DNA of 64,000 nucleotides from Nitrospira sp. (GTDB lineage Bacteria; Nitrospirota; Nitrospiria; Nitrospirales; Nitrospiraceae): the NCBI GenBank assembly GCA_030123625.1, contig CP126121.1:2086179-2150178 (forward strand). The letters are read 5' to 3'. The notes below the pieces were generated by a model, which saw only the letters and a program-made list of their open reading frames with translations, was not told where the DNA came from and ran no database searches. The translations under genes were made by a program, and so were the position numbers. This document shows positions 53,086-62,622 of this stretch, in pieces (position 1 is the first letter of the stretch; every line of letters starts with the position of its first letter).

Positions 53086-56076
53086 ATGTCAAGTCGACAG
53101 ATCTTACTACAACGACTGGCCTCCGAGTTGAGTCCGGCGATTGCACAGACACTGGTGGCTGGTTTGCGGCAGGCCACCGGTAAACCGGATACCGAGGCAC
53201 GGGTACTGACTTTGTTGGACGAGCTCCAACAATTGTCCACAAAGGCAGCCGGCTCGGCGGTGACGGCATTGCCCGAGCTTGCTCGGCGGGCCGGCCTCTC
53301 GCACAGTATTTTGTGGCTCGATCTCGGAGTGGCACTGGCTCAGTCCTCCGGGGCATCCGCGCTCAAATATTTTAAAGATAGTCCCTTCGTCCTCGGGCTG
53401 ATCGAACCGGCCGATACCCGCGCAGAAGTCTTAACAATCGGTCTGGAAATCGCTGAGCAGGATGCCAACGTTGCGCTTGAATACATCCGGCACGCCCCCC
53501 AAATTTTGTCCGGTGTTCCTGTCTCGCAATTGCGGCGCTGGCTCGATATCGGCATTGAACTGACCGAGGTCAATGTCGTCGTCGGACTTGAGTTCATCCG
53601 ACAAATCCCCAAGCTGGTTGCCGTGCTTCCTTTGGACAGTGTGCGCAGCTGGGCCACAGTGGGCATGAGGTTGATTGTGCCGAATAGCCTGGGGAAGCCG
53701 GACTATGTGGCACCCATGGAGTTTCTCAGGACCAGCCCATCGATACTGGGGAATATTGAAGACCTTCCCGTTCGGGAAAAGGTCGTATCTCTGTGCCTCC
53801 TGTTGGTCGAACATTCCCCCGAGTCCGGCATAATTTGGCTCGCAGAGTCTCCCAACCTCTTGAGAGCGCTGCCGTCTATGGAATGGCGGCTCCGGTTGTT
53901 GCAGTACGGCGCCTTGCTTGCCGAGCAGCACGCTGCCCTCACACTCGAGTACCTGCGCCGCGCCTCCGAACTCGTCGGACTCATTGGAAATGGACCCGAA
54001 GCGCCCACGCGATTTGAAAATTGGTTTAGGGCCGGGATGGAAGTAGCGGCCTACAGCTCGGACGGAGCGCGCGCTTACTTTTCAGTGGAATCACGGAAGG
54101 CCCTGGCCTCGGTCGAACAAGCCTTGAGCGGGGTGCCGTTTCGACAGGTCGCGCGACGAGTGAAACTGTTCGTCCAGGGACTCTGTGGAACCGACGCCGA
54201 CGTCACGGCGCTTCCGGACTCTGTGACTTCCCCGGTCCGCGCGACGGTCAGCGGCGATGGAAAAACCATTTCGTTGCCGGCGCTGCTCCGCCGGTATCCA
54301 ACGGCCGAGGAAAATGAGCGTCTCTATCTCGTGATGGCGGCACATGAAGCCGGACATTTAGAATTCGGAACCTATCGCCTCCGGCTTGAATCCCTCATCG
54401 ATTTGATTGAGACTGTACGATACCGGTATGGTCGGTCCAATGAAGCCATGCCAGGCACACTGGCCGCCGTCTTTCAGATGTATCCGAACCCCGCGCTGGT
54501 GCAGGACCTTTGGACCGTGCTGGAAGACGCGCGTATCGAATTCTTGCTGCAAACCGAGTATCCAGGACTCCGGTGCGACCTTGCACGATTCGCTGCTGAA
54601 TCCATCGCCCCACGCGACCCGGCTCAAGGAGTGACGCCTCAGGAACTGATCGTCGATGGGCTCCTGAGGCTCTCCACCGGTGAAGCGGAAGATACCGCAG
54701 TACCAAAGGCTGTCAGGAAAGAAGTCTCCATCCTCTGGAGCATGTGCCGTTCCATGCTCAAGACCACCGCCACGGCAGAAGAAGCGGTTCGTGTGGTCGA
54801 TCTAGTGTATGTTCGGTTGGAAGAACTGCTGATAGCTCGCGGCGACATGATACGCGAAGAACGGCGCGAGGAGACGAAGGATGCAGAAACGGGACAGACG
54901 GAACCGGAGCGGCCGGATGATCAGTATCGCGCAGTGACCGATTTGCCTCATCGTGGCTCGATGAACCCGGAGTTCATCACGTGGAGTCAGGAACAATTCG
55001 ACCGGCAACACGGGTCTCCGGCACAATCGGATGGTCGAACGAAGGAGAATGTCCGGAGCGGCGAACAAAATCCCGGAAGCAGAGATAGTATGTTGAGCGA
55101 GGGGCGTTCATTGCCGTCCATTGTGGAAGAGTGCCTCGCAGTTGAGATGGAAACACAATCGATTCGGGAGATCAGCGCTCATGACGGGCGAGCCACCCTC
55201 TACGGTGAGTGGGACTATCGGATTGAGGATTACCGGATGAATTGGTGTCGCGTGGTGGAACAGCCCGCGGATCTGGGATCGGACGACTTCGTCACGGAGA
55301 CATTGGCCTCCCACCGGAGTACTGTCAAGTCACTGCGCCGGGTTTTTGAATGTCTGCGTCCGCCGGCCTTCCGTCGCGTCGCGGGGCAATCTGATGGGGA
55401 AGAAGTGGATCTGGATGCCGTTGTCCGACGAACAGCGGAACAGCGGGCAGGCATGGAAGGCGACGATCGATCGTACATCCGGCGGGAAAAGCGAGAACGC
55501 GACGTGGCGGTGGCCTTCCTCATCGATATCAGCGGGTCTACAAGCCGCGACCTCGGAACCGGCCGACGTGTAATCGATATTGAAAAAGAAGGCTTGGTGT
55601 TGCTCTGTGAAGCATTGGATGCCGTCGGCGATCAGTATGGGCTCTATGCCTATTCGGGCCAAGGACGAGCGAGGATCGAGTTTTTCACGATCAAAGACTT
55701 TGACGATCGGCTTGGGGCGACGACGGCTCATCGGCTTGGCGGCTTGGCTCCTCGTCATCAGAATCGCGACGGTGCGGCTATTCGACACGCGACGGCGAAG
55801 CTACTGGCACGGGAAGCCAAGCACCGTGTCCTCATGCTGTTGAGCGACGGAAGACCATTAGACGACCAGTACAAGGACGACTATTCGTTGGAAGATACGA
55901 AAGCGGCACTCCGGGAGGCAAAACAACGGAGAATCGAAACCTACTGTATTACGATTGATCGGGAAGCCGAGAAGTATCTCCGCCGTATGTACGCCGAGGC
56001 CCGGTACTGCGTCATAGACCGTGTCGAGGCCCTTCCGACGAAGTTGCCTGGAATTTACAGGCGATTGACGGCGTAG
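53086..56076 (+). CDS. NorD/CbbO-like VWA-domain protein
   Basis: 996 residues. The N-terminal half (to about residue 370) is made of helical repeats, such as LDIGIELTEVNVVVGLEFIRQIP. The segment HEAGH at residues 420-424 is a possible metal site. The C-terminal VWA domain has a MIDAS in FLIDISGSTSRD (D814) and later SDGRP. NorD/CbbO proteins work with a MoxR-type ATPase to activate or repair metalloenzymes; no MoxR gene is adjacent. The target is unknown. Confidence 0.8.
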   Translation: MSSRQILLQRLASELSPAIAQTLVAGLRQATGKPDTEARVLTLLDELQQLSTKAAGSAVTALPELARRAGLSHSILWLDLGVALAQSSGASALKYFKDSPFVLGLIEPADTRAEVLTIGLEIAEQDANVALEYIRHAPQILSGVPVSQLRRWLDIGIELTEVNVVVGLEFIRQIPKLVAVLPLDSVRSWATVGMRLIVPNSLGKPDYVAPMEFLRTSPSILGNIEDLPVREKVVSLCLLLVEHSPESGIIWLAESPNLLRALPSMEWRLRLLQYGALLAEQHAALTLEYLRRASELVGLIGNGPEAPTRFENWFRAGMEVAAYSSDGARAYFSVESRKALASVEQALSGVPFRQVARRVKLFVQGLCGTDADVTALPDSVTSPVRATVSGDGKTISLPALLRRYPTAEENERLYLVMAAHEAGHLEFGTYRLRLESLIDLIETVRYRYGRSNEAMPGTLAAVFQMYPNPALVQDLWTVLEDARIEFLLQTEYPGLRCDLARFAAESIAPRDPAQGVTPQELIVDGLLRLSTGEAEDTAVPKAVRKEVSILWSMCRSMLKTTATAEEAVRVVDLVYVRLEELLIARGDMIREERREETKDAETGQTEPERPDDQYRAVTDLPHRGSMNPEFITWSQEQFDRQHGSPAQSDGRTKENVRSGEQNPGSRDSMLSEGRSLPSIVEECLAVEMETQSIREISAHDGRATLYGEWDYRIEDYRMNWCRVVEQPADLGSDDFVTETLASHRSTVKSLRRVFECLRPPAFRRVAGQSDGEEVDLDAVVRRTAEQRAGMEGDDRSYIRREKRERDVAVAFLIDISGSTSRDLGTGRRVIDIEKEGLVLLCEALDAVGDQYGLYAYSGQGRARIEFFTIKDFDDRLGATTAHRLGGLAPRHQNRDGAAIRHATAKLLAREAKHRVLMLLSDGRPLDDQYKDDYSLEDTKAALREAKQRRIETYCITIDREAEKYLRRMYAEARYCVIDRVEALPTKLPGIYRRLTA

Positions 56077-56088
56077 GAACTAAAGAAC

Positions 56089-56499
56089 ATGACCAATTCG
56101 GTCGGAAAACCGACGATTCCTCCATGGTTATATAAACTCTTCACAGGACATCAGTATCCCTACGTCCGTCGATTAGCCAAGTTCGGACAGACGTTGAAAC
56201 CCGGTGAAGATCGTCCGGAACCGACGAGGGAAATGATTGAAGCCAAGTTCTGGGAAGTCTATCCGCGTTGCCGGGTAAAGGTCCTCCAGGAAGTTAAAGA
56301 AGGGATGATCGTGGTCTTTCACGACCTGGGTGAATATCCTCCAGGGGGCTTTCAGGAACTCGTCGACAATCCGGAAGAGTTTCTGGCAAAAACATTCGGC
56401 AAGAAGAAGATCAAGGTCAATTTTTATGACGGGGATAATTTCGTCTGCACGATCAACTTCAAAGTTGCGGGTTGGACAGAGCATGAACATGCAGGCTGA
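56089..56499 (+). CDS. Uncharacterised 136-aa protein
   Basis: Starts 12 bp after the VWA gene in the same direction. Contains [16 protein letters not shown], then [25 protein letters not shown] and a small beta-rich C-terminus. No family recognised; the tight spacing suggests it belongs with the VWA protein. Its stop codon lies in a repeat element. Confidence 0.65.
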   Translation: MTNSVGKPTIPPWLYKLFTGHQYPYVRRLAKFGQTLKPGEDRPEPTREMIEAKFWEVYPRCRVKVLQEVKEGMIVVFHDLGEYPPGGFQELVDNPEEFLAKTFGKKKIKVNFYDGDNFVCTINFKVAGWTEHEHAG

Positions 56500-56568
56500 G
56501 GTTTAGGCTAAGGTCGAGGCCGAATCAAACGGGCGATATCTTCCTAGACCCCAACCTAAGCCTTACCC
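56494..56568. repeat. Inverted GAGGTT/TAAGGT repeat before mdh
   Basis: GGCTGAGGTTTAGGCTAAGG on one side and CCCCAACCTAAGCCTTACCC on the other can pair. The same 6-bp vocabulary as at 10494-10564. It includes the TGA stop of the upstream gene. Confidence 0.6.
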
Positions 56569-56588
56569 TACGTGTAGGAGGAACGAGA

Positions 56589-57527
56589 ATGGGGCGTCCA
56601 AAGATCACCGTGGTAGGCGCGGGGAACGTCGGAGGGACGACGGCGCAGCGGCTGGCCGAGAAGAATCTCTACGATGTGGTATTGATTGATATTGTCCCAG
56701 GGGTTCCACAGGGTAAGGCACTGGATATTTCCCAGGCTGGTCCGGTCTGTGGGTACAGCACGCAGGTAGTCGGCACCAACGATTACGGGGAAACCGCCGG
56801 GTCGTCGATCGCCGTAATCACTTCGGGTATTCCGAGAAAGCCGGGTATGAGTCGAGATGAGTTGTTGGGGACGAATGCGAAAATCGTGAAATCCGTCGTC
56901 ATGGAGCTCGTCTCACGTTCTCCGGACATTGTTCTGATCCTCGTCACCAATCCATTGGATGCCATGGTCCATGTGGCGCGTTCGGTCAGCGGTCTCCCTA
57001 AATCGAGAATCATCGGGATGGCCGGAGTGTTGGATTCCGCAAGAATGCGGACGTTCATTGCCGCTGAACTCAACGTACGGGCCACCGAGGTGCAAGCCAT
57101 GGTGTTGGGCGGACACGGCGATACGATGGTGCCGCTGCCGCGCTATACAACCGTGGGAGGTCGGCCGGTGTCGGAACTGATGCCGAAGGAGAAACTCGAC
57201 GCCATCGTCAAACGAACGCGGGAGGGCGGAGCCGAAATCGTGGGCCTTTTGAAAACGGGCAGTGCCTTCTATGCTCCGTCCGCTTCAGCAGTGGCGATGG
57301 TTGAATCGATCCATAAGGACGAGAAGCAGGTCATGCCCTGTGCGGTGCTGTGCGAAGGAGAGTACGGACTCAAAAACGTCGTCGTGGGGGTTCCGGTGAA
57401 GATCGGACGCGGAGGAGCCGAACAGATTATCGAGTATGAATTGACCCCTGATGAACGGGCGGCGTTGGAAACGTCGGCCGGGGCGGTGCGTGAATTGTGC
57501 GCCGCAGTGGATCGGTTGATGATATAG
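56589..57527 (+). CDS. mdh: Malate dehydrogenase (LDH-like type)
   Basis: 312 residues. Rossmann motif GAGNVGG, then [27 protein letters not shown], and the catalytic region [18 protein letters not shown] (with His). The Arg in the 80-90 loop gives malate specificity. AGGAGGAACGAGA precedes the ATG. Interconverts malate and oxaloacetate, a step of the (reductive) TCA cycle. Confidence 0.95.
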   Translation: MGRPKITVVGAGNVGGTTAQRLAEKNLYDVVLIDIVPGVPQGKALDISQAGPVCGYSTQVVGTNDYGETAGSSIAVITSGIPRKPGMSRDELLGTNAKIVKSVVMELVSRSPDIVLILVTNPLDAMVHVARSVSGLPKSRIIGMAGVLDSARMRTFIAAELNVRATEVQAMVLGGHGDTMVPLPRYTTVGGRPVSELMPKEKLDAIVKRTREGGAEIVGLLKTGSAFYAPSASAVAMVESIHKDEKQVMPCAVLCEGEYGLKNVVVGVPVKIGRGGAEQIIEYELTPDERAALETSAGAVRELCAAVDRLMI

Positions 57528-57551
57528 GATCCATAAAGATAAGCCAGTGGA

Positions 57552-57573
57552 CATTAGTCATCGGTGACCAATG
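57552..57573. repeat. Small hairpin repeat after mdh
   Basis: CATTAGTCA-TCGG-TGACCAATG forms a 9-bp stem with one mismatch. It has no T-run, so it is not a clear terminator. Confidence 0.5.
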
Positions 57574-57665
57574 ACCGCTCCGGCGACGTGTCGGCTTGAC
57601 AATCGGAGAAAAGCTGCAGTACAGACATGGGGCTAGACAGTCAACTGTTCAGAGGAGAGAAAGCA

Positions 57666-58253
57666 ATGAAATTTCTTGAAGATCCGATGCAGACGATGGT
57701 GGCGGGGTTTGCGCTGTCCATCGTATTGATCGTCATATATTTAGGTTTAACTGGAATTGGCGCGGGTGAAGCCGAATGGGCATCCCTGATTCTTCGTTGG
57801 GTGCACTTCCTGGCTGGGATCACGTGGATCGGGCTCTTGTATTTCTTCAATCTGATCAATGCCTCCTTCTTGAAAAGCCTGGATGGCCCTACCAAGAATA
57901 TCGTGATTCCAAAGCTCATGCCGGCCGCCCTCAATTGGTTCCGGCACGGAGCGACTGTGACCGTGCTTGCGGGGGTGTTATTGTATGGCCATATGTATCA
58001 CAAAGGCGGAACAGGAGCGGTGGCCTTGGCAATCGGTGGGCTGCTCGGGATCATCATGATGGGCAACGTCCATGGGATTATCTGGCCGAACCAGAAGAAA
58101 ATTATCGCCGCAGTGACTGCGGCGGCACAGGGCACCCCTGCACCGCCGGAGATGGCTCAATGGGGGCGGACAGCATTACTGGCTTCTCGTGTAAATTTCC
58201 TGCTCTCGATTCCCATGTTGTTTTTCATGGGAGCGGGTAGCCATCTTAGGTAG
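57666..58253 (+). CDS. Urate-oxidase N-terminal-domain (PuuD-like) membrane protein
   Basis: 195 residues with about four transmembrane helices. WVHFLAGITWIGLLYFFNLINASFL and FRHGATVTVLAGVLLYG resemble the N-terminal domain of PuuD-type integral-membrane proteins. The cytochrome-c part of PuuD is absent. The start at 57666 (GAGGAGAG upstream) is chosen over 57627. Confidence 0.75.
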   Translation: MKFLEDPMQTMVAGFALSIVLIVIYLGLTGIGAGEAEWASLILRWVHFLAGITWIGLLYFFNLINASFLKSLDGPTKNIVIPKLMPAALNWFRHGATVTVLAGVLLYGHMYHKGGTGAVALAIGGLLGIIMMGNVHGIIWPNQKKIIAAVTAAAQGTPAPPEMAQWGRTALLASRVNFLLSIPMLFFMGAGSHLR

Positions 58254-58270
58254 AACCTGTACCTTTTCGC

Positions 58271-58304
58271 GGCCGGTGGAGTAAATCCCGCCGGCCGGAT
58301 TTTA
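58271..58304 (+). terminator. Probable rho-independent terminator
   Basis: GGCCGGTGG pairs with CCGCCGGCC around a short loop, followed by ATTTTAC. It ends the PuuD-like gene unit. Confidence 0.55.
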
Positions 58305-58458
58305 CATTCATTGGCATTACCCTCTTTACCCAACTTCAAGTAGGCCCCTAGCCCTAACTGATTGAGATTCAGGCCCATTTAGCTCGGGTCGCCTTGACGG
58401 AAGAAGCGATGGAGCCGTATAGTACGACCTCTACATTGAGAACGTAGATCGGCTTAAT

Positions 58459-59763
58459 ATGCCTACAGTTGTAGAACCACGCCTTGTCCAACAAACGGAA
58501 GGTGCCCCTTGGGAGATCGAGGGATATCTCAAAATCGGTGGTTATGAAGCCTGGAAGCGTTGTGTGAAAGAGCTGAAGGCCACTCAAATAATTGATGAGT
58601 TGAAGAAATCCGGCCTGAGAGGGCGAGGGGGAGCAGGGTTTCCAACAGGAATCAAATGGGACAAAGTCCTCAACCACCGGGTAAAAGAGCGTTATTTTGT
58701 CTGTAACGCCGGGGAACATGAACCGGGAACGTTTAAAGATCGTCATCTGTTGAAAACGCTGCCCCACCAATTGATCGAAGGCTGTCTGATCGCTTCCCAT
58801 ACAGTACAGGCGAAAGCCTCCTTCATCTATGTGAATCATGAGTACCATGAGGAGCGGCAAAATCTTAAGAAAGCCTTGGCGCAAGCGAAAGAGCGGGGGT
58901 TGCTCGGTAAGAATGTGTTAGGAAGCGGTTTGGATATAGAATTGGAAGTGTTTGAAGGCCATGGAAGCTATGTAGCCGGCGAAGAAACCGCTATGCTCGA
59001 GTCGATGCAGGGTCGTCCAGCGATGCCGCGGCAGAAACCACCATTTTATCCGACCGATTTCGGTCTCTACGGCAAACCGACCTTGGTCAATAACGTTGAG
59101 ACGCTGTGCAACATTCCGCGGATTCTGTATAAAGGCGCCGGATGGTTCATCCAGACGGGGACGGAAAAGTGTCCGGGCACGATGATGTTCTCGCTGAGTG
59201 GAGCGATCAATCGACCTGGTGTGTACGAGATGCCGATGGGCGTGACGATTCGAGATCTGATCGAGCAATGCGGCGGTGGAGTGCCCAACGGCCGCAAGAT
59301 CAAAGCGGTCTTTCCGGGTGGTCCGGCATTTCCAATGGTGACGGCGGATCAGCTCAATCTTCCCATGGACTTCGATTCATTGAAAAGGGCCGGCACGGGA
59401 CTAGGGTCGGCCGGGGTCATCGTGGTCGATGATGCGACCTGCATGGTGGCCAAGACGCTGCATTTTTCCAATTTTTTCAAGAATGAGAGTTGCGGGCAGT
59501 GTCCACCGTGTCGAATGGGGACCATCAATTTAGCCGCACTGATGACCAAAATTGAATCGGGGCAGGGTACTCAAAAAGACCTGGACAGCCTGCTCCAACT
59601 ATGCGGATTCGTGAAAGGGACGGGGTACTGCACTCTCGTGACCGGAGCCTCAGTATTGGTGCAAAGCAGTCTGAAGCTGTTCCGCCACGAATATGAAGAT
59701 CATATTCGGCTGCAGAGGTGTCCCTATCAGGAAGCACCGGCAGGGGTTGTTGCTCATTCATAG
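58459..59763 (+). CDS. nuoF: NuoF-like NADH-dehydrogenase subunit
   Basis: 434 residues. NAD/FMN site GRGGAGFPTGIKW, FVCNAGEHEPGTFKDRHL, SYVAGEETAMLESMQGRPAMPRQKPPF and the 4Fe-4S motif CGQCPPCRMGT with a distant Cys are in the family order. It is followed by a ferredoxin gene, so it probably acts as an NAD(P)H:ferredoxin diaphorase or flavoprotein partner. Other Nuo subunits are not in view. Confidence 0.9.
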   Translation: MPTVVEPRLVQQTEGAPWEIEGYLKIGGYEAWKRCVKELKATQIIDELKKSGLRGRGGAGFPTGIKWDKVLNHRVKERYFVCNAGEHEPGTFKDRHLLKTLPHQLIEGCLIASHTVQAKASFIYVNHEYHEERQNLKKALAQAKERGLLGKNVLGSGLDIELEVFEGHGSYVAGEETAMLESMQGRPAMPRQKPPFYPTDFGLYGKPTLVNNVETLCNIPRILYKGAGWFIQTGTEKCPGTMMFSLSGAINRPGVYEMPMGVTIRDLIEQCGGGVPNGRKIKAVFPGGPAFPMVTADQLNLPMDFDSLKRAGTGLGSAGVIVVDDATCMVAKTLHFSNFFKNESCGQCPPCRMGTINLAALMTKIESGQGTQKDLDSLLQLCGFVKGTGYCTLVTGASVLVQSSLKLFRHEYEDHIRLQRCPYQEAPAGVVAHS

Positions 59764-59771
59764 GAGGAGCC

Positions 59772-60107
59772 ATGCCGCGGGTGACTTTTCTTCATTCGGA
59801 CGGGCGAAGCGGAGAAGTGGAAGAGAACATTTCCCTTCTTGATGCTGCAAAAGAAGTAGGGTTTCGGTTGAACCACGACTGTGGAGGAAACGCCTCTTGC
59901 ACGACCTGCCGAGTGGAGGTCCAGATGGGGCATGAGCACCTCTCGGAGGTTGATTTCGACGAGCAAGATTTGCTGGATCGAGAAGCATTGACGGAGCCGT
60001 GGCATCGCCTTGCATGTCAGGCACGTGTCTTGGGAGATGTCGTGGTACGCGTGCCGGAAGCCAAATGGGAGAATCCAACAACAACGACCACGGAAGCATG
60101 GGGTTGA
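59772..60107 (+). CDS. 2Fe-2S ferredoxin
   Basis: 111 residues. Adrenodoxin-like signature CGGNASCTTC with a later Cys in RLACQA. AGGAGGAGCC precedes the ATG, 8 bp after the NuoF-like gene, so the two are cotranscribed. The C-terminus is threonine-rich. Confidence 0.92.
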   Translation: MPRVTFLHSDGRSGEVEENISLLDAAKEVGFRLNHDCGGNASCTTCRVEVQMGHEHLSEVDFDEQDLLDREALTEPWHRLACQARVLGDVVVRVPEAKWENPTTTTTEAWG

Positions 60108-60186
60108 TATTCGAGAGAGAGATGTTAGACTAACGTTCTAGCCCGTTGATGCGGGCCGGACAGATCTATAGAGGAGGAAGAAGACG

Positions 60187-60507
60187 ATGGTTACTATCAC
60201 GACGGTGGCGGAGCAGAAAATAAAGGAATTGATGGCCGAGGAAAAAGATGTCGTCGGATTGCGAGTGTATGTCCGCGGCGGCGGGTGTCACGGCTATCAA
60301 TATGGGATGGCCTTTGAATCCAAAATGGCCGAAGACGATACCGTCATCGAAAAGGGGGATGTGAAGCTCATTATGGATTCTCAAAGCGCGCCGTTGCTTC
60401 AAGGTGCGGAAGTCGACTATGTCGACAGTGTGCAAGGCTCCGGCTTTTCGATCAAGAATCCTCAGGCCAAGACTACGTGCGGTTGCGGCAGCTCGTTCAG
60501 CGCATAA
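60187..60507 (+). CDS. erpA: Iron-sulfur cluster insertion protein (ErpA/IscA family)
   Basis: 106 residues. A-type carrier with RGGGCHGYQYGMAF and the C-terminal CGCGSSF, giving the three cluster-binding cysteines. Preceded by GAGGAGG. Follows the ferredoxin gene by 79 bp. Confidence 0.9.
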   Translation: MVTITTVAEQKIKELMAEEKDVVGLRVYVRGGGCHGYQYGMAFESKMAEDDTVIEKGDVKLIMDSQSAPLLQGAEVDYVDSVQGSGFSIKNPQAKTTCGCGSSFSA

Positions 60508-60553
60508 GCGCCGATACGGATCGCCCTACGAAAGCTGATAAAGGACCTCCATG

Positions 60554-60590
60554 CCGAGACCGCTCGCCTCGGAGCGGTCTCGGGTTTTGA
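60554..60590 (+). terminator. Strong rho-independent terminator after erpA
   Basis: Perfect 12-bp stem CCGAGACCGCTC/GAGCGGTCTCGG around a 6-nt loop, followed by GTTTTGATT. Confidence 0.8.
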
Positions 60591-60615
60591 TTCCACTCCA
60601 GAGACACACGATTGA

Positions 60616-61020
60616 ATGTCACAGATTTATGTGACAAGGCGCTATCGGTTTTGCGCCGCACACCGGCTTCACACGGACCAACTGTCGCCCGAAGAGAACT
60701 GGGCGGCGTTCGGAAAATGTAACAACCCGAACGGGCATGGGCATAACTATGTCGTGCTGGTCACTGTAAAGAGCGGAGGAACAGAAGAAGCTTGTGACCT
60801 CAACCGTCTCGACGAGTTGGTCAATGAGAGGATTATTGAGCGGTTCGACCATCGTGACCTTAATAGCGACTCGGCGCTGGCGGAACTCACGACCACCGGT
60901 GAGAACATCGTCAAATTGGTCTGGGACATTTTGGAGCCTCAATTGCCGACGGGGCGTCTGCACAAGGTCGGTGTCATCGAGACGAGAGACAACTACTTCG
61001 AATATGCAGGCGTTGCGTGA
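60616..61020 (+). CDS. queD: 6-carboxy-5,6,7,8-tetrahydropterin synthase QueD (or PTPS)
   Basis: 134 residues. Zinc ligands in AAHRL and NGHGHNY, with the catalytic Cys in [11 protein letters not shown], and catalytic Asp/His pair near FDHRDLN. Makes a precursor of queuosine from dihydroneopterin triphosphate, the product of FolE encoded next. Overlaps folE start (GTGA). Confidence 0.9.
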   Translation: MSQIYVTRRYRFCAAHRLHTDQLSPEENWAAFGKCNNPNGHGHNYVVLVTVKSGGTEEACDLNRLDELVNERIIERFDHRDLNSDSALAELTTTGENIVKLVWDILEPQLPTGRLHKVGVIETRDNYFEYAGVA

Positions 61021-61685
61021 AACGACGAGGGAGCGCAGTGAGGAAGCCACAGAAGAGAGAGAACAAACGAGAACTCATTGAGGACACCAGCGGGAGTGGG
61101 AAGCCGGCGGACTTACCGGTGCTCCAGTCATTGGTTAACGAAATGCTGGTCGCCCTAGGAGAAAGACCGGGCCGCAACGGCTTGCTGAAAACGCCTGAGC
61201 GCGTGGCCAAAGCACTGGCGTTTATGACGCAGGGCTATCAGCGTGATATCGACCATCTGTTGAACGGCGCGCTGTTTCCGATCGAATACGACGAGATGGT
61301 CATCGTCAAAGACATCGATTTCTTCAGTATGTGTGAACACCATCTGCTCCCGTTTTTTGGCAGAGTCCATGTCGGCTATTTGCCGAATAAAAAAGTCGTC
61401 GGCCTCAGTAAGATCCCGCGGATCGTCGATACATTTTCGAGGCGACTACAAGTACAGGAACGGTTGACGGTTCAAATCGCCGAAACGCTGAGCAGCAAGT
61501 TGAACGCGCACGGCGTCGGAGTCGTCGTCGAAGCGCGACATCTTTGCATGATGATGCGCGGTGTGGAAAAACAGAATACGATCGCCGTCACCAGTTCCAT
61601 GCTGGGAGCATTTCGCAGCCAATCGCAGACCCGTCTGGAATTCTTAAAATTGATCCGACACGGCAGTGTCGGCGATCCAGACTGA
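61017..61685 (+). CDS. folE: GTP cyclohydrolase I
   Basis: 222 residues with [26 protein letters not shown] (zinc Cys and His), [12 protein letters not shown] and the second Cys/His pair [14 protein letters not shown]. Starts with GTG overlapping the queD stop (coupled); an alternative GTG at 61038 has GAGGGAG upstream. Produces dihydroneopterin triphosphate for QueD and folate. Confidence 0.95.
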   Translation: MKRRGSAVRKPQKRENKRELIEDTSGSGKPADLPVLQSLVNEMLVALGERPGRNGLLKTPERVAKALAFMTQGYQRDIDHLLNGALFPIEYDEMVIVKDIDFFSMCEHHLLPFFGRVHVGYLPNKKVVGLSKIPRIVDTFSRRLQVQERLTVQIAETLSSKLNAHGVGVVVEARHLCMMMRGVEKQNTIAVTSSMLGAFRSQSQTRLEFLKLIRHGSVGDPD

Positions 61686-61715
61686 GTCCAGCAATCGTGC
61701 TCTCGATTCCCCTTA

Positions 61716-62510
61716 TCATCTCGTGATATTCACAACAAAAGAACGGACAGTTTCGTTGAACAGGTCGGGCCGTTCCAGATTCGAAAGATGGGCGGCTCCT
61801 GGAATAACGGCCAAGTGGACATTGGGAATCCGGTCTGCCATAAGCGTGGCGTCGGAAGGTGGGGTGGGAAGATCCAGTTCACCGACGATAATTTGAGCAG
61901 GACAAGTCATCCGTTGTAGGAGCGGGATGGAATCGGGCCTCTCTGCCATTGCCATTAAGCCCCCCGCTATCCCGCTGACTTGGTTGCCCTCGATCATTGT
62001 ACGCACGTGTTGAACAAGCTCCGGTCTCGTTTGGATCGTTGCGGGACTTAGCAGCTTGGGAATCATAATGTCGGCGATCGCCCTCGCCCCTTGTTTATAC
62101 GCGATCTGAGCCATCTCAAACCGCGCCTGTTTCCCCTCGTCGGTATCTGCCTGGGCTCTCGTATCAGCCAAGACCATACCTTTCACACGGTCGGCAAATT
62201 TTCGATGGAACGCAAACAGAATGTACCCTCCCATGGAAAGTCCGACAAAGACCGCTTGCCGGATCGACAGGTAATCAAGCAGACCATGGACGTCATCGGC
62301 TGCTTGATCAAGAGAATAGCACCAGAGCGGTGCATCGGATTCACCATGTCCGCGCAGATCCATCGTAATCACTCGGAACTGTGACGAAAGCGCGTCCTCC
62401 TGCTTTGCCCACATCGTTCGATTGAGCGGGAAGGCATGGAGAAAGACAATGGGAAAACCGGTTCCCCGATCGTTGAACGCGAGAGTCATGCCGTTGATCT
62501 TGGTGTGCAT
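61716..62510 (-). CDS. Alpha/beta hydrolase
   Basis: 264 residues. Has HAFPLNRTMW oxyanion region, nucleophile elbow GLSMGGY with Ser, acid in GELDLPTPPSDA and catalytic His in PGAAHLSNLERPD. Resembles 3-oxoadipate enol-lactonase-like hydrolases; the substrate is unknown. The start at 62510 has GGAGGAG upstream. Confidence 0.9.
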   Translation of the reverse strand: MHTKINGMTLAFNDRGTGFPIVFLHAFPLNRTMWAKQEDALSSQFRVITMDLRGHGESDAPLWCYSLDQAADDVHGLLDYLSIRQAVFVGLSMGGYILFAFHRKFADRVKGMVLADTRAQADTDEGKQARFEMAQIAYKQGARAIADIMIPKLLSPATIQTRPELVQHVRTMIEGNQVSGIAGGLMAMAERPDSIPLLQRMTCPAQIIVGELDLPTPPSDATLMADRIPNVHLAVIPGAAHLSNLERPDLFNETVRSFVVNITR

Positions 62511-62622
62511 CGTCTCCTCCGCAGGCTGCGGTTTTCGTATCATTGGTTGTCTGCACGGTCAAGAGGCGATTTGCGATCATGCCAAGGGGCGTATACAATC
62601 CCGCTATCCTGGAGGAGTGGAG

